NCBI GenBank assembly: GCA_937906285.1
Contig: CALCWL010000192.1
Span: forward strand, 1-9,995
DNA: 9,995 nt
Direction: 5' to 3'
DNA from: an uncultured Rhodanobacter sp.
Lineage (GTDB): Bacteria; Pseudomonadota; Gammaproteobacteria; Xanthomonadales; Rhodanobacteraceae
Position 1 is the stretch's first letter, and each line of letters begins with the position of its first letter. Below the pieces are notes generated by a model that worked only from the letters and a program-made list of their open reading frames with translations, had not been told where the DNA came from and searched no databases. A program made the translations under genes and the position numbers. Of the stretch, positions 1-5,588 are shown piece by piece.

Positions 1-715
1 CATGGGCTCGCTGCCCGAGGCCGACCAGTACTGGCTGGCGCAGAACTTCATCGCACTGTTCGAACGCGACTACGCACGCATCGCGCAACTGCATGTGGCC
101 GCCGGCTGGATGCCCGCCGACGTGCGGCTGGACGAACTGGAAGCCGCCGTGCGCACCGTATGCGAGCCGTATTTCACCCGCCCGCTGTCGCAGATCTCGC
201 TGGCCGAGCTGGTGGTCAAGCTGTTCCAGACCGCGCGCCGTTTCGAGCTGACCCTGCAGCCGCAGCTGATCCTGTTGCAGAAGACCCTGCTCAACATCGA
301 GGGCGTCGGCCGCATGCTCGATCCGGAGATCGACATCTGGGCAGTCGCGCATCCGGTGCTCAAGCGGATCCTGCGCCAGCGCTACAGCCCGCTGCGCACC
401 CTGCGCGACGTGCGCAAACGGTTGCCCGAATGGCTGCACCACGCGCCGGAGTTTCCCGACCTGGTACGTGATGCGCTGCGTCAGATCGGCCGCGGCGAGC
501 GGCGTGAGCCAGCCGATCCGCTGGCCCTCGGACTGGCGCAGGAGAATGCCCGTCGCCAGCACAGGACGCTGGCCTGCAGCCTGCTCGGCAGCGCACTGCT
601 GATCGGCGCCGCGCTGCTGTGGACGCTGGCCCCGCAACATGGCATCTGGCCGCCGCTGGGCGCCGGTATCGCCGGTTTCCTCTCCTTCGCCATCGGCTGG
701 CCGCGCTCGCGTTGA
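1..715 (+). CDS. ubiB: UbiB, ubiquinone biosynthesis atypical kinase (C-terminal part; 5' end outside window)
   Basis: This is the last ~237 residues of UbiB, the ABC1/ADCK-like atypical kinase/ATPase needed for coenzyme Q biosynthesis at the inner membrane. The stretch resembles the E. coli UbiB C-terminus throughout: EADQYWLAQNFIALFERDY, the block around RTVCEPYF, then TARRFELTLQPQLILLQKTL and EGVGRMLDPEIDIW. The kinase core (KxGQ motif, nucleotide-binding residues) lies upstream of the window. Two hydrophobic segments close the protein, at about residues 191-210 and 214-232 of the visible part. They match the paired C-terminal membrane helices of the family and are followed by a short basic end. 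The ATG at position 2 is only an in-frame codon inside the gene, not the start. TGA is at 713-715, and the REP doublet follows within a few bases. Confidence 0.93.
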   Translation, partial: MGSLPEADQYWLAQNFIALFERDYARIAQLHVAAGWMPADVRLDELEAAVRTVCEPYFTRPLSQISLAELVVKLFQTARRFELTLQPQLILLQKTLLNIEGVGRMLDPEIDIWAVAHPVLKRILRQRYSPLRTLRDVRKRLPEWLHHAPEFPDLVRDALRQIGRGERREPADPLALGLAQENARRQHRTLACSLLGSALLIGAALLWTLAPQHGIWPPLGAGIAGFLSFAIGWPRSR

Positions 716-717
716 CC

Positions 718-787
718 GTGCAGGAGCCCGCTCGCGGGCGATGCTTTTCACGGGCACCCGCAGCATCGCCCGCGAGCGGACTCCCAC
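718..787. repeat. REP doublet (REPIN-like inverted pair) between ubiB and truC
   Basis: Two REP-type units face each other. The left arm at 723-744 and the right arm at 763-784 are reverse complements over 22 bases with one mismatch, separated by an 18-base loop. Each unit also carries its own small palindrome, for example GCCCGC-TC-GCGGGC at 726-739. The right unit read on the minus strand begins GTGGGAG, which recalls the GTGGGAGC head of pseudomonad REP sequences. Such elements are mobilised in trans by RAYT (TnpA_REP) transposases; none is in this window. As RNA the pair would fold into a strong hairpin just after the ubiB stop and could stabilise or end the ubiB transcript. The structure is certain; the REP assignment is inferred from architecture and resemblance. 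Confidence 0.8.
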
Positions 788-816
788 GAATAACCAGAGC
801 GCGGAAGCTCGAACGC

Positions 817-1518
817 ATGATCGACATCCTCTACCAGGACGACGCGCTGATCGCGGTGAACAAGCCCGCGAACCTGGCCGTGCATCGCTCGACGTTCGTG
901 GGGCCCGCCGACGCGTTCCTGATCGACCTGCTGCGCGAGCAGGTCGGCGGCAACGTGTACCTGGCGCACCGGCTCGACCGCGCCACCAGCGGCGTGCTGC
1001 TGGTGGCGCGCAGCAAGGAGGTCGCCGCCGCGCTTGGCGAGCAGTTCATGCAGCGCACGGTGCACAAGCAATACCTGGTGGTGGTGCGCGGCTGGCCGGA
1101 GCCGGCCGAAGGCGTGATCGACTATCCCCTGCCCGGCTCGCGCGAAACCGGCCCGCGCCGCGAAGCGCGCACGCGCTACCGGCGCCTGGCCACGATCGAG
1201 CTGCCGATCGCACTTGGCCGCTACCCGCAGCAACGCTACGCACTGCTGCTGGCGGAGCCTGAGAGCGGCCGCTTCCGCCAGATCCGCAAGCACCTGGCGC
1301 ACATCCATCACCCGGTGATCGGCGACTGCCAGCACGGCCGCGGCGACCACAACCGCCTCTACAAGCAGCACTTTGCCTGCCACCGGATGCTGCTGCACGC
1401 GTGGCGGCTTTCGTTCGCGCATCCGGTGAGTGGCGCGCCGATGCAACTGGAGGCGCCGCTGGACGAGGCATTCGCGCGATTGCTGGCGCAGTTCGGCTGG
1501 GGCTTGAAGCAGGAGTGA
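817..1518 (+). CDS. truC: TruC-like tRNA pseudouridine synthase (tRNA U65)
   Basis: A 233-residue member of the RluA/RsuA-type pseudouridine synthases, closest in my reading to E. coli TruC, which isomerises U65 of tRNA. Visible motifs are the N-terminal ILYQDDALIAVNKPANLAVH strand, the catalytic AHRLDRATSGVLL motif with the nucleophilic Asp at residue 54, and the C-terminal blocks GRFRQIRKHLAHIHHPVIGD and HRMLLHAWRLSFAHP. The ATG at 817 is chosen because the homologous region begins there (MIDILYQDD against MLEILYQDE in E. coli); the open frame further upstream runs through the REP doublet and ubiB. A weak GGAA lies at 803-806. E. coli TruC is about 260 residues, so this one lacks a C-terminal tail: it stops four residues after FGWG, where the repeat element begins. 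RluA-type synthases with other substrates cannot be fully excluded. Confidence 0.9.
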   Translation: MIDILYQDDALIAVNKPANLAVHRSTFVGPADAFLIDLLREQVGGNVYLAHRLDRATSGVLLVARSKEVAAALGEQFMQRTVHKQYLVVVRGWPEPAEGVIDYPLPGSRETGPRREARTRYRRLATIELPIALGRYPQQRYALLLAEPESGRFRQIRKHLAHIHHPVIGDCQHGRGDHNRLYKQHFACHRMLLHAWRLSFAHPVSGAPMQLEAPLDEAFARLLAQFGWGLKQE

Positions 1519-1620
1519 GTGAAGGGGAGTGGGGAGTGAGAGAAAAGCCGGGGTACGGCTTGCCTTCGCTCTCTCTCACTCCTCACTCCTCACTCCTCTC
1601 CACTCACTTCTCGCTTCTCC
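1511..1620. repeat. GAGTGAG-type palindromic repeat, copy 1 (truC/arfB)
   Basis: The purine-rich left arm begins inside the last codons of truC (AGGAGTGAGTGA from 1511, containing the truC TGA). The core stem pairs 1533-1543 (GGAGTGAGAGA) exactly with 1572-1582. With two G-T pairs it extends to about 20 bp (1524-1543 with 1572-1591). The right arm contains three perfect tandem CTCACTC heptamers at 1575-1595, then more degenerate units up to about 1620. The centre holds a second, smaller hairpin: AAGCCG at 1545-1550 with CGGCTT at 1556-1561 and a 5-base loop. No run of T follows the stem, so a classic intrinsic terminator is not evident. Confidence 0.85.
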
Positions 1621-1635
1621 CCTAAACTTCCCCCC

Positions 1636-2058
1636 ATGCTGACCATCAGCCGCACCCTCGCCCTGCCCGAGTCCGAACTGATCGAGCGCTTCCTGCGCGC
1701 CGACGGCCCGGGCGGTCAGCATGTGAATCGCACCGAGAGCGCGGTGGAATTGCGCTTCGACGTGGCGGGCTCGCCGTCGCTGTCGGAGGAGGTGCGCGCG
1801 CGGCTGCTGGCCCGGCGCGACCGCCGGCTTACCGCCGAAGGGATGCTGGTGATCCAGGGCCGGCGCTTTCGCGACCAGGCCCGCAATCGCGACGACGTGC
1901 GCGAGCGGCTGGCCGAACTGATTCGCGGCGTGCTGCTGCCGCCGAAGAAACGCGTCGCCACCAAACCGACCCGCGCCTCGAAGGAACGCCGCCTGGCCGG
2001 CAAACAGCAGCGCGGCAGGATCAAGCAGACCCGTTCGCGCAAACCGGAGTTCGAATGA
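1636..2058 (+). CDS. arfB: ArfB (YaeJ), peptidyl-tRNA hydrolase for rescue of stalled ribosomes
   Basis: A 140-residue class-I release-factor-like protein of the usual ArfB length. It hydrolyses peptidyl-tRNA on ribosomes stalled without a stop codon. The catalytic loop DGPGGQHVNRTESAVELRF carries the GGQ at residues 26-28. It is followed by the compact domain (MLVIQGRRFRDQARNRDDV) and a lysine/arginine-rich tail from about residue 105 (KPTRASKERRLAGKQQRGRIKQ). That tail matches the one that inserts into the empty mRNA channel, and there is no codon-recognition domain. The start at 1636 gives MLTISRTLALPE, matching MIVISRHVAIPD of E. coli. No Shine-Dalgarno sequence is visible; the leader is pyrimidine-rich, derived from repeat copy 1, and ends in a run of C. 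The TGA overlaps the ATG of the acyltransferase gene. Confidence 0.94.
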   Translation: MLTISRTLALPESELIERFLRADGPGGQHVNRTESAVELRFDVAGSPSLSEEVRARLLARRDRRLTAEGMLVIQGRRFRDQARNRDDVRERLAELIRGVLLPPKKRVATKPTRASKERRLAGKQQRGRIKQTRSRKPEFE

Positions 2059-2651
2059 AGCGTCGCGTCTTCACTCCAGCCCAGTTGCCCGCCCGCATGC
2101 CGAAGCTGCGCGACGGTTGGCAACGACGCATCTGCCGCGGCGTGTTGCGCCTGTGCGGCTGGAGTCTCACCGGCGAATTTCCCGACGTCCCCAAACTGGT
2201 GTTGATCGCCGCCCCGCACTCCTCGTGGTGGGACGGGGTGTGGGGGCTGCTGATCAAGGTGGCGATCGGCGCCGACGTGCACTTCATGGGCAAACAGGAA
2301 TTGTTTCGCGGCCCGCTGGGCGGGCTGCTGCGTCGGCTCGGCGGCGTCCCCATCGACCGCAGCGCGGCCAAGGGCGTGGTCGAACAGATGATCGACCAGT
2401 TCCGCCAGCGCGAGAAACTGTGGCTGGGCATCGCCCCCGAAGGCACGCGCAAGCCGGTGACGCGCTGGAAGAGCGGCTTCTGGCACATTGCCCACGATGC
2501 CGGCGTGCCGATCTTCCCGGTCGCGTTCCACTACCCCGACCGGACCATCCGGCTCGGCCCACTGTTCGACGCCGGCACCGACATGGGCGCAACCATGCAG
2601 CGCCTGCGCGAGTGGTACGCGCCGTTCAGGGGCAAGCATCGCGACGTTTGA
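2055..2651 (+). CDS. PlsC-like 1-acylglycerol-3-phosphate acyltransferase family protein
   Basis: A 198-residue lysophospholipid acyltransferase-fold protein. Motif I is HSSWWD (His55 and Asp60, the HX4D catalytic pair). Motif II lies around FMGKQELFRGPLGGLLRRLGGVPIDR (about 78-102), and motif III is the EGTRK box at 129-133. A PVAFHY strand follows near residue 175. These point to transfer of an acyl chain to a lysophospholipid or related acceptor at the membrane; the substrate cannot be read from the sequence. At under 200 residues it is a short form of the family. The ATG at 2055 overlaps the arfB TGA in an ATGA, with GGAG at 2046-2049 inside arfB, so the two genes are probably translationally coupled. 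It converges on lysR, with 42 bases between the stop codons. Confidence 0.86.
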   Translation: MKRRVFTPAQLPARMPKLRDGWQRRICRGVLRLCGWSLTGEFPDVPKLVLIAAPHSSWWDGVWGLLIKVAIGADVHFMGKQELFRGPLGGLLRRLGGVPIDRSAAKGVVEQMIDQFRQREKLWLGIAPEGTRKPVTRWKSGFWHIAHDAGVPIFPVAFHYPDRTIRLGPLFDAGTDMGATMQRLREWYAPFRGKHRDV

Positions 2652-2668
2652 AGCCCCACGCTGGGCAC

Positions 2669-2711
2669 GGGATTCACGGCGCGGTTTCGGGCCTCACCGC
2701 TGTGAATGCCC
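2669..2711. terminator. Candidate bidirectional terminator between convergent acyltransferase and lysR genes
   Basis: ATTCACGGCG at 2672-2681 pairs with CGCTGTGAAT at 2698-2707 (ten pairs including one G-T). Three further G-C pairs (2669-2671 with 2709-2711) lie beyond a single-base bulge. The loop is 16 bases. The stem sits between the two convergent stop codons and its right arm covers the last codons of lysR. No T-run follows on either side, so the terminator role is inferred from position and stem strength. Confidence 0.45.
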
Positions 2712-3734
2712 CGGATCATCGTGTTCGCGATGGGTCAGCAGCCCGGGGCGAATCAGGTCGATGAAGGCGCGGGCCTCGGCGCTGAGGAACTTGCCCTTGC
2801 GCATCACCACGCCGTAGCTGCGCTGGGGAAAGAACTGCTTCATGTTGCGCACGGCCAGGCGCTCGCGGTCGGCGTCGGTAATGCAGATGCCGGTGACGAT
2901 GGAGATGCCCATGCCCATCGCCACGTATTCCTTGATCACGTCCCAGCCGCCGACTTCGATCGCCACGTGGTACGGCACCTGGCGCTGCTGGAACACCAGA
3001 TCCACCAGTCGGTAGGTGGACAGCCGCTGCGGCGGCAGGATCAGTCCATAGGGGGAAATGTCCTCCAGCGTGATCTTCTCCTTTGGCGCCAGCGGGTGAT
3101 CGGGTGCCATGATCAGCATCGGGTCGTAGTGCTGCACCGGCGCCCACGCGATGTCGTTGGGCACGTCAAGCATCGAGCCGACCGCGAAGTCGGCCTCGTC
3201 GGCGCGCAGCAGGGCCATGCCGTCCTTGCCGGTGACGTTGGCCAGCTGCAATTGCACCGCGGGGAAGCGTTCGCGGTAGCGGCGCACCAGCTCCGGCAGC
3301 AGGTACTGGATGGTGGAGGTGCCGGCGGCAATCACCAGCCGGCCGGCCCGCAGCCCCTTCGCCTTTGCCTGGAAATCGCGATCCAGCGTGTCCCATCCCT
3401 CCACCAGCGGGCGCGCCAGCTCGTACAACGCCTCACCCGCATCGGTGAGATTGATGCGCCGGCGTCGGCGCTCCAGCAGCGTCGCACCCAGCTCGCGCTC
3501 CAGCGCCTGCAATTGCAGGCTGATGGTGGGTTGCGACACGTACAGCGCCTCGGCGGCACGGGTGAGCGTACCCAGCTTCACCACGCTGACGAAGGCGCGC
3601 AACTGCTTGTGGCGGTTGCCCTTGTAGTAGAAGCGGCCGCCCGCCTCGTCGGCCCGGTCGCCGGCGGCGCGCTTTTTTGCTGCACTGCGAGGCATTTTTT
3701 TCGCTTTGTTCAGCGGCGTACCGGGCTTTTTCAT
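2694..3734 (-). CDS. LysR-family transcriptional regulator (CysB-like), candidate regulator of aceBA
   Basis: A 346-residue LysR-type regulator. The winged helix-turn-helix lies at about residues 45-90 (LRAFVSVVKLGTLTRAAEAL, then YVSQPTISLQLQALERELGA). The two-lobe effector domain follows from about 115 to 330. The stretch WDVIKEYVAMGMGISIVTGI resembles CysB/Cbl (DVIKTYVRLGLGVGV) rather than short-chain LysR proteins. The N-terminus carries an extra ~40 residues rich in Lys and Arg before the HTH, encoded by unusually AT-rich DNA with T6 and T7 runs on the plus strand near 3675 and 3697. The true start may be Met14 (3693-3695) or later; no clear Shine-Dalgarno decides it. The gene is divergent from aceB across an AT-rich gap, the classic LysR arrangement, so control of the glyoxylate genes is the obvious inference. 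The effector is unknown. Confidence 0.9.
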   Translation of the reverse strand: MKKPGTPLNKAKKMPRSAAKKRAAGDRADEAGGRFYYKGNRHKQLRAFVSVVKLGTLTRAAEALYVSQPTISLQLQALERELGATLLERRRRRINLTDAGEALYELARPLVEGWDTLDRDFQAKAKGLRAGRLVIAAGTSTIQYLLPELVRRYRERFPAVQLQLANVTGKDGMALLRADEADFAVGSMLDVPNDIAWAPVQHYDPMLIMAPDHPLAPKEKITLEDISPYGLILPPQRLSTYRLVDLVFQQRQVPYHVAIEVGGWDVIKEYVAMGMGISIVTGICITDADRERLAVRNMKQFFPQRSYGVVMRKGKFLSAEARAFIDLIRPGLLTHREHDDPGHSQR

Positions 3735-3857
3735 CGAATGTTTTCAGCTATTTGAACAGCATATTGACTTTGCTCATAGTAATGATTGAAACATTCACTT
3801 TGTCAAATAGACGGTTGCAGGCCTAGCTTCGAGTCATCCACGACGCGGAGCGAAACG
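3735..3857. promoter_or_regulatory. Divergent lysR-aceB control region with dyads and direct repeats
   Basis: This 123-base gap is sharply AT-rich over 3735-3810 compared with the surrounding coding DNA. It holds several short symmetries: CTATTTGA (3748-3755) against TCAAATAG (3803-3810), centred near 3779; TCAT-N4-ATGA at 3774-3785 on almost the same centre; GAATGTTTTCA (3736-3746) against TGAAACATTC (3787-3796), with a one-base indel; and ACTTTG repeated directly at 3767 and 3797, exactly 30 bp apart. A TTGACT at 3764-3769 could serve as a -35 for aceB, but no convincing -10 follows. Such sites are where a LysR-type regulator would be expected to bind. Which symmetry is the operator cannot be decided from one sequence. 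Confidence 0.6.
3778..3806 (-). promoter_or_regulatory. Possible sigma70-type promoter for lysR
   Basis: On the minus strand a perfect TTGACA (3806-3801) is followed after 17 bases by ATTACT (3783-3778), a weak -10. TACTAT at a 19-base spacing is an alternative. Transcription would start around 3770, giving a leader of about 35 bases before the ATG at 3734. It overlaps the candidate operator dyads, which would fit autoregulation. The -10 match is poor, so this is tentative. Confidence 0.35.
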
Positions 3858-5468
3858 ATGGCAGCAGCGCAGGAACAACTCCACACCGGCCCCGCCGAAG
3901 TCCTCGCCGACGGCGCCGGCTACGCGGCCATGCTGACCCCGTCCGCGCTGGCTTTCGTGGCCCGGCTGCACCGCCGCTTCGAGGCCTCGCGGCAGCGTCT
4001 GCTGCGTGAGCGCCGCCAGCGGCAGGCCGTCTGGGACGCCGGTGCCTTGCCGGACTTCCGCGCGGACACGGCGGCGATCCGCGACGCGGACTGGCGCGTG
4101 GCGCCGATCCCCGCCGCGCTGCGCGACCGTCGCGTGGAGATCACCGGCCCGGTCGAGCGCAAGATGATCATCAACGCGCTGAACTCCGGCGCGAAGGTGT
4201 TCATGGCCGACTTCGAGGATTCCTCCGCGCCCACCTTCGCCAACCAGCTGGACGGGCAGGTCAACCTGCGCGATGCGGTCGACGGCACCATCGCGTTCCG
4301 TTCGCCCGAGGGCAAGACTTACCAGCTCGGCGGGACCCCCGCCGTGCTGGTGGTGCGCCCGCGCGGCTGGCACTTGCACGATCGTTTCTTCAGCGTGGAC
4401 GGCGCGTCGGTCGCCGGCGCGCTGGTCGACTTCGGCCTGTTCGTGTTCCATAACGCACGCGCCCTGCACCAGCGCGATCGCGGCCCGTACTTCTACCTGC
4501 CCAAGCTGGAGGCGATGGAAGAGGCCGGGCTGTGGGAGGACGTGATGACCGCCGCCGAGGAGGAACTCGGCCTGCCGCGCGGCACGATGAAAGCGACCGT
4601 GCTGATCGAAACGCTGCCGGCGGCGTTCCAGATGGACGAGATCCTGCACGCGCTGCGCCGACGCATCGTCGGCCTCAACTGCGGCCGCTGGGATTACATC
4701 TTTTCCTACCTGAAAACCCTGCGTGGCCATCGCGACCGTCTGCTGCCCGAGCGCGGCCAGGTCGGCATGACCGTGCCGTTCCTGAAAGGCTATTCGGAAT
4801 TGCTGATCAAGACCTGTCACCGTCGCGGCGCCCTCGCCATGGGCGGGATGGCGGCGCAGATCCCGATCAAGGGCGACGAGGCGGCGAACGAGGCCGCGCT
4901 GGACAAGGTGCGCGCCGACAAGCTGCGCGAGGTCAAGGCCGGTCACGACGGCACCTGGGTCGCCCATCCCGCGCTGGTGCCGGTGGCGCAGGCGATCTTC
5001 GACGAGTACATGCCTGCGCCGAACCAGCTCGACAAGCTGCGCGAGGATGTGCAGGTCGGCCGCGAGCAGTTGCTCGTCGCGCCCGGGGGCACCATCTCCC
5101 GCGCCGGCTTCGACAACAACGTCGAGGTGTGCCTGCGCTACACCGCCGCGTGGCTGGACGGACTGGGCTGCGTGCCGATCCATCACCTGATGGAAGACGC
5201 CGCCACCGCCGAGATCGCCCGCGCCCAGCTGTGGCAATGGCTGCATCACGGCGATCTCGAGTTCCCTGACCACGCACCGATCGACTTCGCCCTGTTCGAC
5301 CAGGCACTCGCCGCCCACACCCACCGCCTGCGCCAGAGCCAGCTCCCGGGCGCCGCCCGCGCCGATGCCGCCGCCGCCTTGATTTCCCGCATGACCCATG
5401 CCGACGTGCTCGGCGATTTCCTCACCCTGCCCGCGTACGACCAGTTGCTTGAAAGGAGTGAGAAATGA
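3858..5468 (+). CDS. aceB: Malate synthase A
   Basis: A 536-residue malate synthase of the A isoform, which condenses glyoxylate with acetyl-CoA to malate in the glyoxylate bypass. Landmarks are the FMADFEDSSAPTF block; VVRPRGWHL with the catalytic Arg169; ETLPAAFQMDEI with the acidic ligand Glu251; CGRWDYIFSYLKT with Asp279; VPFLKGYSELLIKTCH; GGMAAQIPIK; and MEDAATAEI with Asp447, the position of the general base in the family. The ATG at 3858 is chosen because GGAG at 3847-3850 sits 7 bases upstream and the length then fits; a TTG extension to 3786 would run into the control region. After the usual FLTLPAYD ending the protein gains a short tail closing R-S-E-K, encoded by repeat copy 2. It is probably co-transcribed with aceA. 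Confidence 0.97.
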   Translation: MAAAQEQLHTGPAEVLADGAGYAAMLTPSALAFVARLHRRFEASRQRLLRERRQRQAVWDAGALPDFRADTAAIRDADWRVAPIPAALRDRRVEITGPVERKMIINALNSGAKVFMADFEDSSAPTFANQLDGQVNLRDAVDGTIAFRSPEGKTYQLGGTPAVLVVRPRGWHLHDRFFSVDGASVAGALVDFGLFVFHNARALHQRDRGPYFYLPKLEAMEEAGLWEDVMTAAEEELGLPRGTMKATVLIETLPAAFQMDEILHALRRRIVGLNCGRWDYIFSYLKTLRGHRDRLLPERGQVGMTVPFLKGYSELLIKTCHRRGALAMGGMAAQIPIKGDEAANEAALDKVRADKLREVKAGHDGTWVAHPALVPVAQAIFDEYMPAPNQLDKLREDVQVGREQLLVAPGGTISRAGFDNNVEVCLRYTAAWLDGLGCVPIHHLMEDAATAEIARAQLWQWLHHGDLEFPDHAPIDFALFDQALAAHTHRLRQSQLPGAARADAAAALISRMTHADVLGDFLTLPAYDQLLERSEK

Positions 5469-5563
5469 GGAGTGAGAAGTGAGAGAAAACCCAACACTCA
5501 CGCACCCTGCTCTCTCTCACTCCTCACTCTTCTTCACTCACTCCTCGCTCCTCGTCCCTCGTC
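5454..5563. repeat. GAGTGAG-type palindromic repeat, copy 2 (aceB/aceA)
   Basis: The purine-rich arm starts within aceB: the codons AGG AGT GAG AAA TGA (5454-5468) belong to the element and supply the last four residues and the stop. The arm is a tandem 14-mer, AGGAGTGAGAAATG then AGGAGTGAGAAGTG. The stem pairs 5470-5486 with 5513-5529 with one internal mismatch, around a 26-base centre. The right arm continues as degenerate CTCACTC-type units to about 5563. It lies between aceB and the aceA ribosome binding site, so it would form a hairpin in a bicistronic message. Confidence 0.85.
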
Positions 5564-5588
5564 CAACCCGCCCGCCCGGAGCCATGCC

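Noticed and set aside
1576..1630. Pyrimidine tract as a triplex (H-DNA) site
   Set aside because: Although CTCACTC is mirror-symmetric, the regular A interruptions break the pure homopyrimidine run, so triplex formation is not well supported.
2706..3755. Plus-strand open frame (349 codons) opposite lysR
   Set aside because: Antisense shadow of an intact LysR regulator; low-complexity His/Gln/Leu composition.
3786..3857. 24-residue TTG-initiated extension of malate synthase
   Set aside because: It lies within the AT-rich control region, and GGAG at 3847-3850 supports the ATG at 3858.
3834..5501. Long minus-strand open frame (555 codons) opposite aceB
   Set aside because: It is the antisense shadow of malate synthase in GC-rich DNA; its translation is His/Gly/Val-rich with no recognisable domain, while the plus strand carries all catalytic motifs.
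5472..5588. Possible 39-residue N-terminal extension of isocitrate lyase
   Set aside because: The frame is open only because the pyrimidine-rich repeat arm has no stops; the GGAG at 5578-5581 and the family alignment support the ATG at 5589.
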